Below are positions 18,417-27,113 of a stretch of DNA of 64,000 nt, piece by piece. Made by a program: the position numbers and the translations under genes. The DNA lies in assembly GCA_001510135.1 (NCBI GenBank), contig LFER01000041.1, positions 1 to 64,000 on the forward strand, given 5' to 3'. Numbering within the stretch: position 1 is the stretch's first letter; the number at the start of each line of letters is the position of its first letter. This stretch comes from Alphaproteobacteria bacterium casp-alpha6. GTDB lineage: Bacteria; Pseudomonadota; Alphaproteobacteria; Rhodobacterales; Rhodobacteraceae. The notes beneath the pieces are model-generated. The model saw nothing but the letters and a program-made list of their open reading frames with translations, was not told where the DNA came from and did no database searches.

Positions 18417-19105
18417 GTGAACATATCGTCGATGTCGGAAAGCGCCACATCAAAGAGATCAATGAAGAAATCCAAGAGGCCGCCGGACAGGGTAAAGAGA
18501 TCAGGGTGGTAAACACTTTGTCTCGCCACAATCTGGGCGTTGGATTGCCCGACGGCACCAAAATCGCCTTTGAAGGTTCGGTGGGATATTATTGCGGTGG
18601 TTTAAATGTCGGTGCGACCATTGATATTGAGCGTAACGCGGGCTGGGCCTGTGGGGAGGGCATGTCAAAAGGCCATATAACGGTCGGCGGATATTGCGGT
18701 ATGTCCTGTGGTGCGGCCATGATGGGGGGTACTATCCACGTAAAGGGCGATGCAGGACCACGCTGCGGTGTTGCCATGAAAGGCGGCAATATCATCGTTG
18801 AGGGCAAGATCGGATATCAATCCGGATTCATGGCCCATTCCGGACGGATCATCGCCTTGGGCGGCGCTGGAGCGAGCTGCGCCGACGCACTCTGGCAGGG
18901 TGAAGTCTGGGTCGTGGGAGATGTTGAAAGCTTAGGGGTTGACGTGAATGTCGTGGAACCCACTGCCGAAGAGGTGGCAGAGGTTGACGCCATTCTCGAT
19001 CCGCTCGGTCTAAAGGATAATTCACGCAATTGGCGGAAAATGGTTTCAGGCCAACGCCTTTGGTATTTTGAAAGTAGGGACGCAAGCGCATGGTTGATGA
19101 TTTGA
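18413..19105 (+). CDS. GXGXG-repeat glutamate-synthase-like subunit (GlxC/MgsB-like)
   Basis: A 230-residue protein matching the beta-helical C-terminal domain of glutamate synthase alpha subunit, as a separate chain. Regularly spaced Gly-rich turns (YYCGGLNVGATIDIE, YCGMSCGAAMMGG, RCGVAMKGGNIIVEG) mark the fold. In N-methylglutamate synthase this subunit bridges the amidotransferase and FMN subunits. It overlaps glxB by 4 bases (ATGA) and glxD by 16, so the three are translationally coupled. Confidence 0.88.
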   Translation: MSEHIVDVGKRHIKEINEEIQEAAGQGKEIRVVNTLSRHNLGVGLPDGTKIAFEGSVGYYCGGLNVGATIDIERNAGWACGEGMSKGHITVGGYCGMSCGAAMMGGTIHVKGDAGPRCGVAMKGGNIIVEGKIGYQSGFMAHSGRIIALGGAGASCADALWQGEVWVVGDVESLGVDVNVVEPTAEEVAEVDAILDPLGLKDNSRNWRKMVSGQRLWYFESRDASAWLMI

Positions 19106-20514
19106 ACAAACCTTATGAGTACCCTTTTGAGCTTCCGGCCGAGGAAGAAATCAGGTTTAAAGACGCAGGCGCGGTCGAAGGCCGACCAGCCGGAGTGCCA
19201 AGCTCTTATGATGAGGGGGGATCAACGCGCTGGACACCTGAAGCAATTTCAGAAGTGCACGCGCTCGCCCAGTTGGGCCGCTATCAGGTGCGCGGCTATA
19301 ACACCTTCAATAAACGTCTGCCGACCTTTGATGATTTGACCTTTGTGCCGGCGACCATGACGCGCCTTCCCTTGGAAGGCTATCGTGAAAGCTGTGATAC
19401 AACGACCGTTCTTGGTGGCGGTCGCGGGATCGTGGAAAATCCGCTTGAATTGAAAATTCCGATTTATATTGCCTCCATGTCCTTTGGAGCCCTCAGCGCC
19501 TCCGCCAAGGCCTCGCTCGGGTATGGTGCCTCCAAAGTTGGTACAATGACCTGCACCGGGGAAGGCGGCATGCTTGAGGAAGAACGCCAAGCCTCCCAAA
19601 AACTGGTCTATCAAATGTCGCCCGCACGCTACGGAATTGATCTTGATCATCTCAGGCGCGCGGATGGTCTTGAAATCGTCGTGGGGCAGGGTGCCAAACC
19701 CGGAACGGGCGGGCTTTTGTTGGGGATGAAAGTTTCTCCGCGTGTGTCGAAAATGCGCACCCTTCCTGAAGGTGTGGATCAGCGGTCCACCATTCGTCAT
19801 CCGGATTTCCTCGGTGCCGATGACCTTGCTGTGAAAATCGAAGAACTTAGGATCGCGACGAACTACAAAGTGCCGATTTCTATCAAAATGGGCGCGACGC
19901 GTCCGCGTTATGATGTGGCAATTGCAGCAAAGGCTGGCGCCGATATTGTCGTGGTAGACGGTGCAGAGGGGGGTACGGGAGCTTCACCGGAATTGCTTCT
20001 CAATCATACCGGTATTCCCACCATGAGCGCGATCCGTGCCGCGCGTGAAAGCCTAGATGAATGCGGCATGTCCGGCAAGGTCTCTCTGGTCGCAGCGGGC
20101 GGGATCCGCTCCGGAGTGGATGCGGCCAAAGCGCTGGCTCTGGGCGCGGATGCCGTGATGATCGGCAATTCAGCGATGATAGCCATGGGCTGTAATTCTC
20201 CCCGCTATCTTGAGGATTACACAAAGCTCGGAACGTCTCCGGGGGCTTGCCACCATTGCCATACTGGCATGTGTCCTGTGGGTGTGGCGACACAGGATCC
20301 GGAGCTCGAAAAGCGAATGAATCCCCATGCCGGTGGGGAGCGCGTTGCACGTTTCCTGACTGCAATGACGATGGAAATCACAGCGCTTGCCAAAGCCTGC
20401 GGAAAATCCTCAGTGCACAATCTCGAAGTCGAAGACCTCAGAGCACTCTCTTTCGAAGCCTCCGCATTTACGGGTGTTAAAATGGCCGGCATTGACCGTG
20501 CTTTCGACTGGTGA
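19090..20514 (+). CDS. FMN/Fe-S glutamate-synthase-like catalytic subunit (GlxD/MgsC-like)
   Basis: A 474-residue FMN-binding glutamate synthase-family TIM barrel. Visible are the phosphate-binding Gly segments (VVDGAEGGTGASP, VAAGGIRSGVDAAKAL) and a Cys cluster CHHCHTGMCPVGVAT for the iron-sulfur centre. It catalyses the step that joins amine nitrogen to a glutamate skeleton in the N-methylglutamate synthase complex. In the BMC context I infer an N-substituted glutamate as product. The whole complex is expected in the cytoplasm. Confidence 0.9.
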   Translation: MVDDLNKPYEYPFELPAEEEIRFKDAGAVEGRPAGVPSSYDEGGSTRWTPEAISEVHALAQLGRYQVRGYNTFNKRLPTFDDLTFVPATMTRLPLEGYRESCDTTTVLGGGRGIVENPLELKIPIYIASMSFGALSASAKASLGYGASKVGTMTCTGEGGMLEEERQASQKLVYQMSPARYGIDLDHLRRADGLEIVVGQGAKPGTGGLLLGMKVSPRVSKMRTLPEGVDQRSTIRHPDFLGADDLAVKIEELRIATNYKVPISIKMGATRPRYDVAIAAKAGADIVVVDGAEGGTGASPELLLNHTGIPTMSAIRAARESLDECGMSGKVSLVAAGGIRSGVDAAKALALGADAVMIGNSAMIAMGCNSPRYLEDYTKLGTSPGACHHCHTGMCPVGVATQDPELEKRMNPHAGGERVARFLTAMTMEITALAKACGKSSVHNLEVEDLRALSFEASAFTGVKMAGIDRAFDW

Positions 20515-21203
20515 GGATCGCTGTCCTTGATGTGACAGGGCATCCCTTGCCCTTGCTCGAAGGCTTGCCCCGCGTGGGAGAGCAGATCATTTCTTGGCTC
20601 TCTCCGGCGCTGCCTGAAGCATCTTATCGATGGTATGATATTGAAGAAAACGGTGAAGACTTACCGGATATTGATGCTTTTGACGGTGTGGTTCTGTCGG
20701 GATCGGAACATGGAGTATATGACGCAACACCGTGGAATAGGCCCTTACGCATCTTTCTGCTGAAGTGCAAAGAACAGAGCAAGCCAATTTTTGGTATCTG
20801 CTTTGGACATCAGATGATGGCCGATACATTTGGGGGCCATGCCGAGTATGCAAACCAGGGCGTTATTGTTGGCGCACGTGCGTTTGAATTTGGTGACACA
20901 TCTCAAGATGCCCATGTCTGGCACAAAGACCAAGTCACGATTGTTCCACCAGGGGCGCGCATTACAGCACGCGCGCCCTACTGCCCTGTCGGTGCCCTAG
21001 AATATGATTTTCCTGCCGCAAGCGTGCAGTTTCACCCCGAATACTCAGAATATCAGCTCTGCGAAATCTTTCGCCGCGCAAGGGATGATTTTCTCACCGG
21101 TGCTGAGGCAGACGGTGCGGTGCAAAGTTTCGCGCAAACGGATGTGAAAACGGATCTGATGGCACATGAAACCGCGGCCTTCTTTCGAAAATATCTCAAG
21201 TGA
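20511..21203 (+). CDS. Class I glutamine amidotransferase-like hydrolase
   Basis: A 230-residue triad-type amidotransferase with the Cys nucleophile in GICFGHQMMA and His-Glu in FHPEYSEYQ. It resembles stand-alone GMP-synthase-type domains. Start is GTG at 20511, overlapping the glxD stop as GTGA. Beside a PuuA-like ligase and an FAD oxidase it could hydrolyse a gamma-glutamyl amide, as the unrelated-subgroup PuuD does in putrescine breakdown; this is inference. The last ~30 residues extend past the usual domain. Confidence 0.82.
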   Translation: MRIAVLDVTGHPLPLLEGLPRVGEQIISWLSPALPEASYRWYDIEENGEDLPDIDAFDGVVLSGSEHGVYDATPWNRPLRIFLLKCKEQSKPIFGICFGHQMMADTFGGHAEYANQGVIVGARAFEFGDTSQDAHVWHKDQVTIVPPGARITARAPYCPVGALEYDFPAASVQFHPEYSEYQLCEIFRRARDDFLTGAEADGAVQSFAQTDVKTDLMAHETAAFFRKYLK

Positions 21204-21373
21204 AGCAAAATACGCCACTTGCCGCGTCACCTGTGATCTGCCACCTGCCTCCATTGAGATCAATCAGACAAAGACCTTCGACTTTTTCTTTGAAAAAATA
21301 CTCATGATATTCTGACAGCAGCATAAAATTCTGCACGAAGGCGTAAAAATCATCCGCATTCAAACCTGCTGCT

Positions 21374-22516
21374 CTAGCGTCCGCTCGGGCTTTCTTTGGG
21401 GGATAACTTGCGCCGCCCCGCAATCTTAAAGCGGTCTGCAGTGCCATAATCGCGCAGAGCCACACCAGCAGTAAATTGTCCGAAGACAGGACCATGTTTG
21501 AACAGATGCCCAGAACACCCGCCCGCAAGCAGCACGTTTTCATGTTCAGGGTGCCAATCCACAATGAAATGCGTATCAGGCGTCAGAATAACCTGATTGA
21601 ATTTGCTATCCACAATCCGTTGCCCCTGAAGCCCGGGTAAACGGTGACGAATGTATGTTCGTGTTTTGTTGAGGGACTGTTTTTCGATGAGGCGCTCATC
21701 GTTATTGATATCAATCGGCGTGTTGGGAATAACCACCGCGGCCTTAACACCCGACCCTTCGGAGGATGGAATGCCAAAAGATCCCTGCCCATGATCAATC
21801 CAACACGGCATATTGGCCATATCAAAGGCATCAGAACCCTCTGGCGTAGAGGTGTATAGAACATTTATACCCATAATCGCGGATATGGGTTTTACGGTGC
21901 GCGGGAACATTTCGGCTTTCCAAGCCCCTGTCGCGATGACGATCACATCTGCTTCCAGAGGTTTCCCATCAAGCATCGGTTTTTCAGATGCATCCGTTGT
22001 GACAAGCCCCCTTTTCAAAGTGCCGCCCGCCCGTTTGAACAAATCGATGGCAGTAATGACACAGCGATGCGCCATCAGTAATCCTGCTTCCGGTTCAAAG
22101 AGGGCATAGTCAATTTCATCGACTTTGAACTGTGGAAAACGGTCTTGAATGTCGCGCTGTGAAAACCGGTAGTAGGGCACGCCCACGCGATCAAATGTCT
22201 CGCTTGTCGCGTCTTCCCAATCGCAGTGACCTGCGGTCGCCAGAATCAGGGCACCGCATTCATACATAAGGTTCTGACCGCTTTCTGCCTGCAGTTCCAG
22301 CCACATTTGCCTGCTTTGACGGGCCCATCTTGTGTAAAATTCGTCTCTGCCAGAAATGGCTCTGATGACGCGGTTGTAATCCGAAGATGCTGCTCTGGCG
22401 TGTCCGGGTTCCCAGCGGTCAATAAGCGTCACTTTTTCGCCGCGCCGTTGCAAACTCAAAGCTGTCATCGCGCCGGCGATTCCGCCTCCAACGACAATAA
22501 TGTTCGCTTTGCCCAT
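21374..22516 (-). CDS. FAD-dependent amine oxidase (monomeric sarcosine oxidase/DAO family)
   Basis: A 380-residue DAO-family flavoenzyme. The N-terminal FAD loop is VVGGGIAGAMTALSLQRRG; SSDYNRVIRAISGRDEFY and the C-terminal TPDTHFIVDWHP...GGCSGHLFKHGP match the sarcosine/N-methyltryptophan oxidase layout. The Cys that holds FAD covalently in monomeric sarcosine oxidase appears replaced (NQVILTPD where C-L-Y-T-N-T-P-D is usual), judging by eye. Start at 22516 is set by AAGGG before the ATG. It is divergent from the ligase/BMC operon behind a shared GntR operator. Likely substrate: a secondary amine such as an N-substituted glutamate, releasing an aldehyde. Confidence 0.85.
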   Translation of the reverse strand: MGKANIIVVGGGIAGAMTALSLQRRGEKVTLIDRWEPGHARAASSDYNRVIRAISGRDEFYTRWARQSRQMWLELQAESGQNLMYECGALILATAGHCDWEDATSETFDRVGVPYYRFSQRDIQDRFPQFKVDEIDYALFEPEAGLLMAHRCVITAIDLFKRAGGTLKRGLVTTDASEKPMLDGKPLEADVIVIATGAWKAEMFPRTVKPISAIMGINVLYTSTPEGSDAFDMANMPCWIDHGQGSFGIPSSEGSGVKAAVVIPNTPIDINNDERLIEKQSLNKTRTYIRHRLPGLQGQRIVDSKFNQVILTPDTHFIVDWHPEHENVLLAGGCSGHLFKHGPVFGQFTAGVALRDYGTADRFKIAGRRKLSPKESPSGR

Positions 22517-22547
22517 AAAAAAACCCTTGCAGAAACTGTATTTATGG

Positions 22548-22563
22548 ATACTGTATACAGAAT
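22548..22563. promoter_or_regulatory. GntR operator copy 3 (oxidase/ligase divergon)
   Basis: ATACTGTATACAGAAT, one base different from the perfect copy at 17431. It lies between the oxidase start (22516, minus) and the ligase start (22614, plus), so it could control both directions. Confidence 0.72.
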
Positions 22564-22613
22564 ACAATGTGATTTCAAGCACTGATCACGAAAACACAGA
22601 AGGGGAGAAGAAC

Positions 22614-23921
22614 GTGGCGAACGGGGACTATTCATTACCAGAGGGAACACATACCGTCATATTGGGACTTGGGGATATGAACGGTATTATGCGCGGAAAA
22701 CGTATTCCGGCAACGCATTGGGACAGCATTTGTCAATCTGGTAATGCGCTGTCGGTTGCTCTTTTTGCTATCGATATGACCTGCGACGTTTGGGATACGC
22801 CCTATGTGAATTTCGACAATGGCTACCCAGACTGCCACATGATGCCAATGAGCAAACCCGCTTCCATTCCTTGGGAGCCCGGAGTGGCAATGTGTTTCGC
22901 GCGTGCCGAGGGGATGGATCACAAAGAAGTGCCAATTGATCCGAGAAACGTTTTGAAGCGTCAAGTAGAACGTGCTGCCAATATGGGTTTTGAAATCAAT
23001 GTAGGGACCGAGTTGGAATTTTACCTTTTGGATCCAGAAACGAACCAACCGCGAGACGTGGGAATTGATGTTTATGGTTTGGGTCGTGCTGCTGAAATGG
23101 AGCATGTGATTGGCCCAATACGACAGCAAATCAATGAATTCGGTATTCCGATTGAACAGTCAAACCCTGAATATGCGGCAGGGCAAGTAGAGGTCAATAT
23201 CCGCTATGATGCTCCGATGGTTGCGGCTGATCGTGTTGTCATGTTCCGGACCCTTGTAAAACAGCTGGCGGCCCTGCAAGGGTATCGCGCAACATTTATG
23301 GCCAAGCCGTTCTTTGAGCAAAGCGGCAATGGATTCCATACGCATTATTCTCTTTGGAAAGATGGCAAGAATATCCTTTCTGATGGTGGAAAGCTTAGTG
23401 GCCTAGGGCGTAACTTTATTGCAGGATTGCAAAAACGTATATCCGAAGCGGCGCTTTGCGGTTCTGCCACGGTAAATGGGTTCAGACGCCGTCAGCCTTA
23501 TACCTTCTGTCCGATTAACACCTGTTGGGGTATGGACAATCGCACTGTTGCGATCAGGGTGATTGAAGGATCAGAAGCTTCCACGCGCGTTGAAAAGCGT
23601 GATGCCGGGGCGGATTGTAACCCATATCTTTTGCTCGCCACAGATATAGCAGCCGGCCTTGACGGGATAGAGCAAGGCTTGGAACCCTCTGAAATGACGA
23701 CCGGCAATGCTTATGAAGAGGAAGGCGCAGAGCCCATTCCGACCGATCTTGAAACTGCAATCTCGCTCGCGCGCGGGTCAGAGTGGCTCAAGGATGTTAT
23801 GGGGGATCTGATGCATGAGCTGTATTGTCAGCAGTCCGAGCGTGAACTGGCCTTCTTTAACGATTACATGACCAATCGCGTGACACAACATGAACGCGAC
23901 CGTTATCTGGGTAATTTCTGA
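22614..23921 (+). CDS. Glutamine-synthetase-family gamma-glutamyl-amine ligase (PuuA/GmaS-like)
   Basis: About 435 residues of the glutamine synthetase fold. Motifs include DMNGIMRGKRIP near the N-terminus, NVGTELEFYLLD (metal site), NGFHTHYSLW (ATP/ammonia region) and NRTVAIRVIEGSEASTRVEKR (glutamate site). Relatives without classic GlnA regulation join glutamate to amines such as putrescine, methylamine or isopropylamine. The start is GTG at 22614, with AGGGGAGAAG upstream; the tracked ATG at 22500 reads through the operator and divergent gene. It leads the shell-gene operon, so it likely primes the amine for compartment chemistry. Confidence 0.88.
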   Translation: MANGDYSLPEGTHTVILGLGDMNGIMRGKRIPATHWDSICQSGNALSVALFAIDMTCDVWDTPYVNFDNGYPDCHMMPMSKPASIPWEPGVAMCFARAEGMDHKEVPIDPRNVLKRQVERAANMGFEINVGTELEFYLLDPETNQPRDVGIDVYGLGRAAEMEHVIGPIRQQINEFGIPIEQSNPEYAAGQVEVNIRYDAPMVAADRVVMFRTLVKQLAALQGYRATFMAKPFFEQSGNGFHTHYSLWKDGKNILSDGGKLSGLGRNFIAGLQKRISEAALCGSATVNGFRRRQPYTFCPINTCWGMDNRTVAIRVIEGSEASTRVEKRDAGADCNPYLLLATDIAAGLDGIEQGLEPSEMTTGNAYEEEGAEPIPTDLETAISLARGSEWLKDVMGDLMHELYCQQSERELAFFNDYMTNRVTQHERDRYLGNF

Positions 23922-24193
23922 TGCAACTCGCGCGTGTGACAGGCACCATCACCGCCACGGCGAAATCTGCGCAGCTTGTTGGGGCAAAAATGCTAATCTG
24001 TGATGTGATGGATACGCATGGGGCTATCATGGAAGCGGCCTGTATTGCCATAGACACAGTTGGCGCGGGCGTGGGGGATCAGGTTCTTGTTGTACGCGGC
24101 TCCGCAGCGCGCATGGCCCTTCAGGCCAATGTTGCCCCTGTGGATGCGGCTGTTATCGCAATTGTCGATACCATTACTGTCAAAGCAAAATAA
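23921..24193 (+). CDS. BMC-P pentameric vertex protein (EutN/CcmL family)
   Basis: A 90-residue small beta-barrel protein with the family pattern MQLARVTGTITATAKSAQL, then LVGAKMLICDV and the C-terminal APVDAAVIAIVDTI. Pentamers cap the twelve vertices of a microcompartment shell. It overlaps the ligase stop (TGATG), showing the enzyme and shell genes are one operon. It is the only vertex gene in the window. Confidence 0.93.
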   Translation: MQLARVTGTITATAKSAQLVGAKMLICDVMDTHGAIMEAACIAIDTVGAGVGDQVLVVRGSAARMALQANVAPVDAAVIAIVDTITVKAK

Positions 24194-24214
24194 CCGTCAT
24201 TAAGGAGAAAACTC

Positions 24215-24511
24215 ATGGCGAAACCAGCAGCGGGCCAAGCGGCCCTTGGAATGATTGAAACGCGCGGGCTTGTCGCCTCAATCGAAGCGGCCGACGCGAT
24301 GGTCAAGGCGGCCAGCGTCACCATCGTGGCCCAAACCAAAGCGGGCGGCGGACTTGTCACCACGCTTGTGCGCGGAGAAGTAGGGGCCGTTAAAGCAGCA
24401 ACGGACGCTGGCGCGACTGCAGCCAATAAAGTCGGTGAAGTTGTCTCTATCCACGTGATCGCACGTCCCCATGATGAACTTGAGGCTCTGATCGAAGGCA
24501 TTGCAGGCTAA
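24215..24511 (+). CDS. BMC-H hexameric shell protein
   Basis: A 98-residue single BMC-domain protein: [22 protein letters not shown], then [23 protein letters not shown] and [11 protein letters not shown], the canonical pattern of PduA/EutM-type tiles. Hexamers form the shell facets with a central pore. AAGGAGAAAACTC before the ATG is a strong ribosome-binding site, fitting a protein needed in many copies. It is the only BMC-H gene here, which is minimal. Confidence 0.97.
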   Translation: MAKPAAGQAALGMIETRGLVASIEAADAMVKAASVTIVAQTKAGGGLVTTLVRGEVGAVKAATDAGATAANKVGEVVSIHVIARPHDELEALIEGIAG

Positions 24512-24541
24512 CTCACAGAGGTCTTTGAAGGGACTTAAGTT

Positions 24542-25732
24542 ATGACGAATGCCTTTTCCGACTTTGCTGAGACGATGTCTCGGTCCTCAACGTCGCGCAA
24601 CCTTCCTGAGACACCGCATTATCATCGGGTCGCCGTTTTGGGGGGAGGCGAAGACGCACGTCTGATCGCCGCACTTTGCCTTTCAGAAGGGGCAGATGTG
24701 ACATTGTTTTCAGCCTATGGGGCAGAGTTGAAATCACTGCGCAGTTCCTCTGGGGTCACTTTGCGTGGGGCGGGGCCTATGGGCACATATCAGGTAGATC
24801 GCGAAAACGTACCCTCCATTAAGGCCTGTGCGCAACTTGATGAGGCGGTCGCGGCGGCAGAGGTCATATTCTTGAGTGGTCCCGTCCATAAGCAGCGGAC
24901 CTACGCTATGGTCCTCGCGGACCATATAAGTGATGGGCAGGTGCTTGTTCTGGCACCGGGCAGGTCGCTTGGGGCCTTAGAAACGGCGTGGTTCCTGCGC
25001 ATTGGGGGCTGCAAGGCGGATATTACAATCGTCGAAACGCAAGGATTGCCATATTGGATACAGGCAGAAGGTGCGGTTTTGAACCTCGCGCCTGTGGGAG
25101 ACGTTGCAGCCGCAACTCTGCCAAGTCATCGCAGTGCGGTGATTGAGGGATTAAAGCGGTATCTGCCAAATCTGAAAGTCTACAATAGCGTATTGGAGTC
25201 AGGCTTTGCCGATGGCTCGGCAATTGTTGAATTTCCTGCACTTCTGATGAGCGGTCCGGCGCTTGGCAGTGGCGCCATACAGATCCCGATGGGGGGAACC
25301 CCTTTGCCAGAACATCAGAACTTTGCCTCGCTGATCGGCGAAGAACAACGCGGCATCATCACGCTTTTGGGGGAGGAAAGGCGCAGCGTGGCGCGCGCCT
25401 TTGGGGTGCGAAATCTTCCGGAATGTCCGGCATGGCTTGCGACACACGCGGGGCTGCTCAAGGGTGATGCACGTCGTGCCATCCCCGATCAAGCTCAGGC
25501 AAAGGCACTCCTGCGCGACGGTGTGATCGGATCGCTTGTGCCTTTGATTTCCGCCGCCGCAATCGCGGGTGTGCCGGTTCCTGTGACGGAGTCCATGATT
25601 ACACTTGCAAGCGGTGTCTTGGGGGCGGATGTCGCTGCAGCAGGGCGAAGGCTTGATACCATCGGCATTCGCACACAAGACATAGAGACAGCGCGTCAAG
25701 CCATGGACGCCATTGCAACAGGACACCGTTGA
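24542..25732 (+). CDS. NAD(P)-dependent opine (octopine/nopaline) dehydrogenase-like protein
   Basis: A 396-residue protein with an N-terminal Rossmann domain (HRVAVLGGGEDARLIAALCL) and a C-terminal helical domain (GSLVPLISAAAIAGVPVPVTESM) as in octopine dehydrogenases. The dinucleotide loop reads GGGEDA instead of the usual GxGxxG/A, so cofactor use may differ. Opine dehydrogenases interconvert secondary amine dicarboxylates with an amino acid plus keto acid, chemistry close to N-alkylglutamates. Its place between BMC-H and the aldehyde dehydrogenase suggests a cargo role; this is inference. Confidence 0.78.
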   Translation: MTNAFSDFAETMSRSSTSRNLPETPHYHRVAVLGGGEDARLIAALCLSEGADVTLFSAYGAELKSLRSSSGVTLRGAGPMGTYQVDRENVPSIKACAQLDEAVAAAEVIFLSGPVHKQRTYAMVLADHISDGQVLVLAPGRSLGALETAWFLRIGGCKADITIVETQGLPYWIQAEGAVLNLAPVGDVAAATLPSHRSAVIEGLKRYLPNLKVYNSVLESGFADGSAIVEFPALLMSGPALGSGAIQIPMGGTPLPEHQNFASLIGEEQRGIITLLGEERRSVARAFGVRNLPECPAWLATHAGLLKGDARRAIPDQAQAKALLRDGVIGSLVPLISAAAIAGVPVPVTESMITLASGVLGADVAAAGRRLDTIGIRTQDIETARQAMDAIATGHR

Positions 25733-25733
25733 T

Positions 25734-27113
25734 ATGGATCAGGATCTTCAATCCATTGCTTCAGCGCGGCGCTGCGCTGAGAAAGCTTTCAAAGCCTATC
25801 AGGATTTTCTGGGTACAGATCCTGCACATGTTGACGCAATAGTGGATGCTATGGCGCGCGCCGTTGAGCCCGAAGCCAAACGCTTAGGTCAAATGGCAGT
25901 TGAGGAAACCGGATACGGCAATGTGGACGATAAACGTGTCAAAAACCTGTTCAATGCGCTTTCGGTCGCGGATTTTTTGCGTGATGTAACAACTTTGGGC
26001 ATGTTGTGGCGTGATGATGCAACCAAAGTTGCTGCCTTTGGCGAACCCATGGGCGTCGTCGCTGCGCTTATTCCCGTGACCAACCCGACCTCAACGATCA
26101 TTTACAAAGTACTCTCAGCGGTTAAAGCTGGAAATGCAATCATCTGTGCGCCACATCCGCGCGGGATACGTTGCGGGTTGGAAACTGTGTCCATCATGGC
26201 GCGGGCAGCAGAACAAATGGGTGCTCCCAAAGGGTTGATCCAATGTCTGGATCAGGTCACCATTGCAGGCACAGCGGAGTTGATGAAACACCGCCGTACG
26301 TCGGTTGTTATGGCTACAGGCGGTCCGGCGATGGTCAAAGCGGCCTATTCTAGCGGCAAACCCACCCTTGCTGTGGGTGCTGGAAATGTTCCCTGCTATG
26401 TTCATAAATCCATGGCCAAAGAGCTTGGCGAAGTGGCCGAAATGATCGTGACTTCAAAATCTTTTGACTATGGTACAGCCTGCGTTTCTGAGCAGGCTGT
26501 CATCGCTGATCCCGAAATTGCGCGAGAATTGCGTCATGAACTCAAACTCAAGGGTGCATATTTCTGTACGCCAGCAGAGGCTGACAGGCTTGCAAAAACG
26601 ATCTTTTTGGGTAAGCGCGCTATGAACCCTGAACGGGTGGGCCAGTCACCCTATATCTTGGCCGAAAAAAGCGGATTTTCCATCCCGCCGCGTACGCGAT
26701 GCCTTGTCTCAGAAGAAAGTGAAATCGGCTGGCACAGGCCTTTAAGTGCCGAAAAACTAAATCCAGTTTTGGCCTTTTATGAAGCACGAGACAGTGATCA
26801 TGGCCTTGAATTGGCCCAACAGATTGCGCGTTTTGAAGGATGGGGGCATTCCTCAGTGGTGCATTCCAATGATCCAAGCATTGTGGCGAAATTTTCCTCC
26901 ATCCCGACGGGGCGTGTTTTGGTCAATACACCCGCGATCATGGGGGGAATGGGGTACTCCACAGATCTTGAACCTTCTTTCATGTTGGGAACAGGTACCT
27001 GGTCAGGTTCAATCACATCAGACAATGTGACGGCGCTTCACCTGATCAACATCAAACGTGTGGCCTATCAGAACCGGCCTTGGCGCGACATCTATGAGGA
27101 GTATGCAGAATGA
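25734..27113 (+). CDS. BMC-associated aldehyde dehydrogenase, CoA-acylating type
   Basis: About 459 residues of the aldehyde dehydrogenase superfamily, closest in pattern to EutE/PduP/SauS and AdhE N-terminal domains. The catalytic Cys is in SFDYGTACVSEQAV, with IPVTNPTSTIIYK and ATGGPAMVKAAYSSGKP as cofactor-site motifs. Such enzymes turn aldehydes into acyl-CoA with NAD+. An aldehyde dehydrogenase is the usual core cargo of catabolic BMCs. The ATG at 25734 follows the preceding stop at once; the tracked start at 25713 would overlap it. A targeting peptide was not identified with certainty. Confidence 0.92.
   Translation: MDQDLQSIASARRCAEKAFKAYQDFLGTDPAHVDAIVDAMARAVEPEAKRLGQMAVEETGYGNVDDKRVKNLFNALSVADFLRDVTTLGMLWRDDATKVAAFGEPMGVVAALIPVTNPTSTIIYKVLSAVKAGNAIICAPHPRGIRCGLETVSIMARAAEQMGAPKGLIQCLDQVTIAGTAELMKHRRTSVVMATGGPAMVKAAYSSGKPTLAVGAGNVPCYVHKSMAKELGEVAEMIVTSKSFDYGTACVSEQAVIADPEIARELRHELKLKGAYFCTPAEADRLAKTIFLGKRAMNPERVGQSPYILAEKSGFSIPPRTRCLVSEESEIGWHRPLSAEKLNPVLAFYEARDSDHGLELAQQIARFEGWGHSSVVHSNDPSIVAKFSSIPTGRVLVNTPAIMGGMGYSTDLEPSFMLGTGTWSGSITSDNVTALHLINIKRVAYQNRPWRDIYEEYAE

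Noticed and set aside
19249-19800. 183-residue minus-strand ORF
   Set aside because: It lies wholly inside the FMN subunit gene on the opposite strand, and its His/Gly/Lys-rich sequence looks like a reverse-strand shadow.
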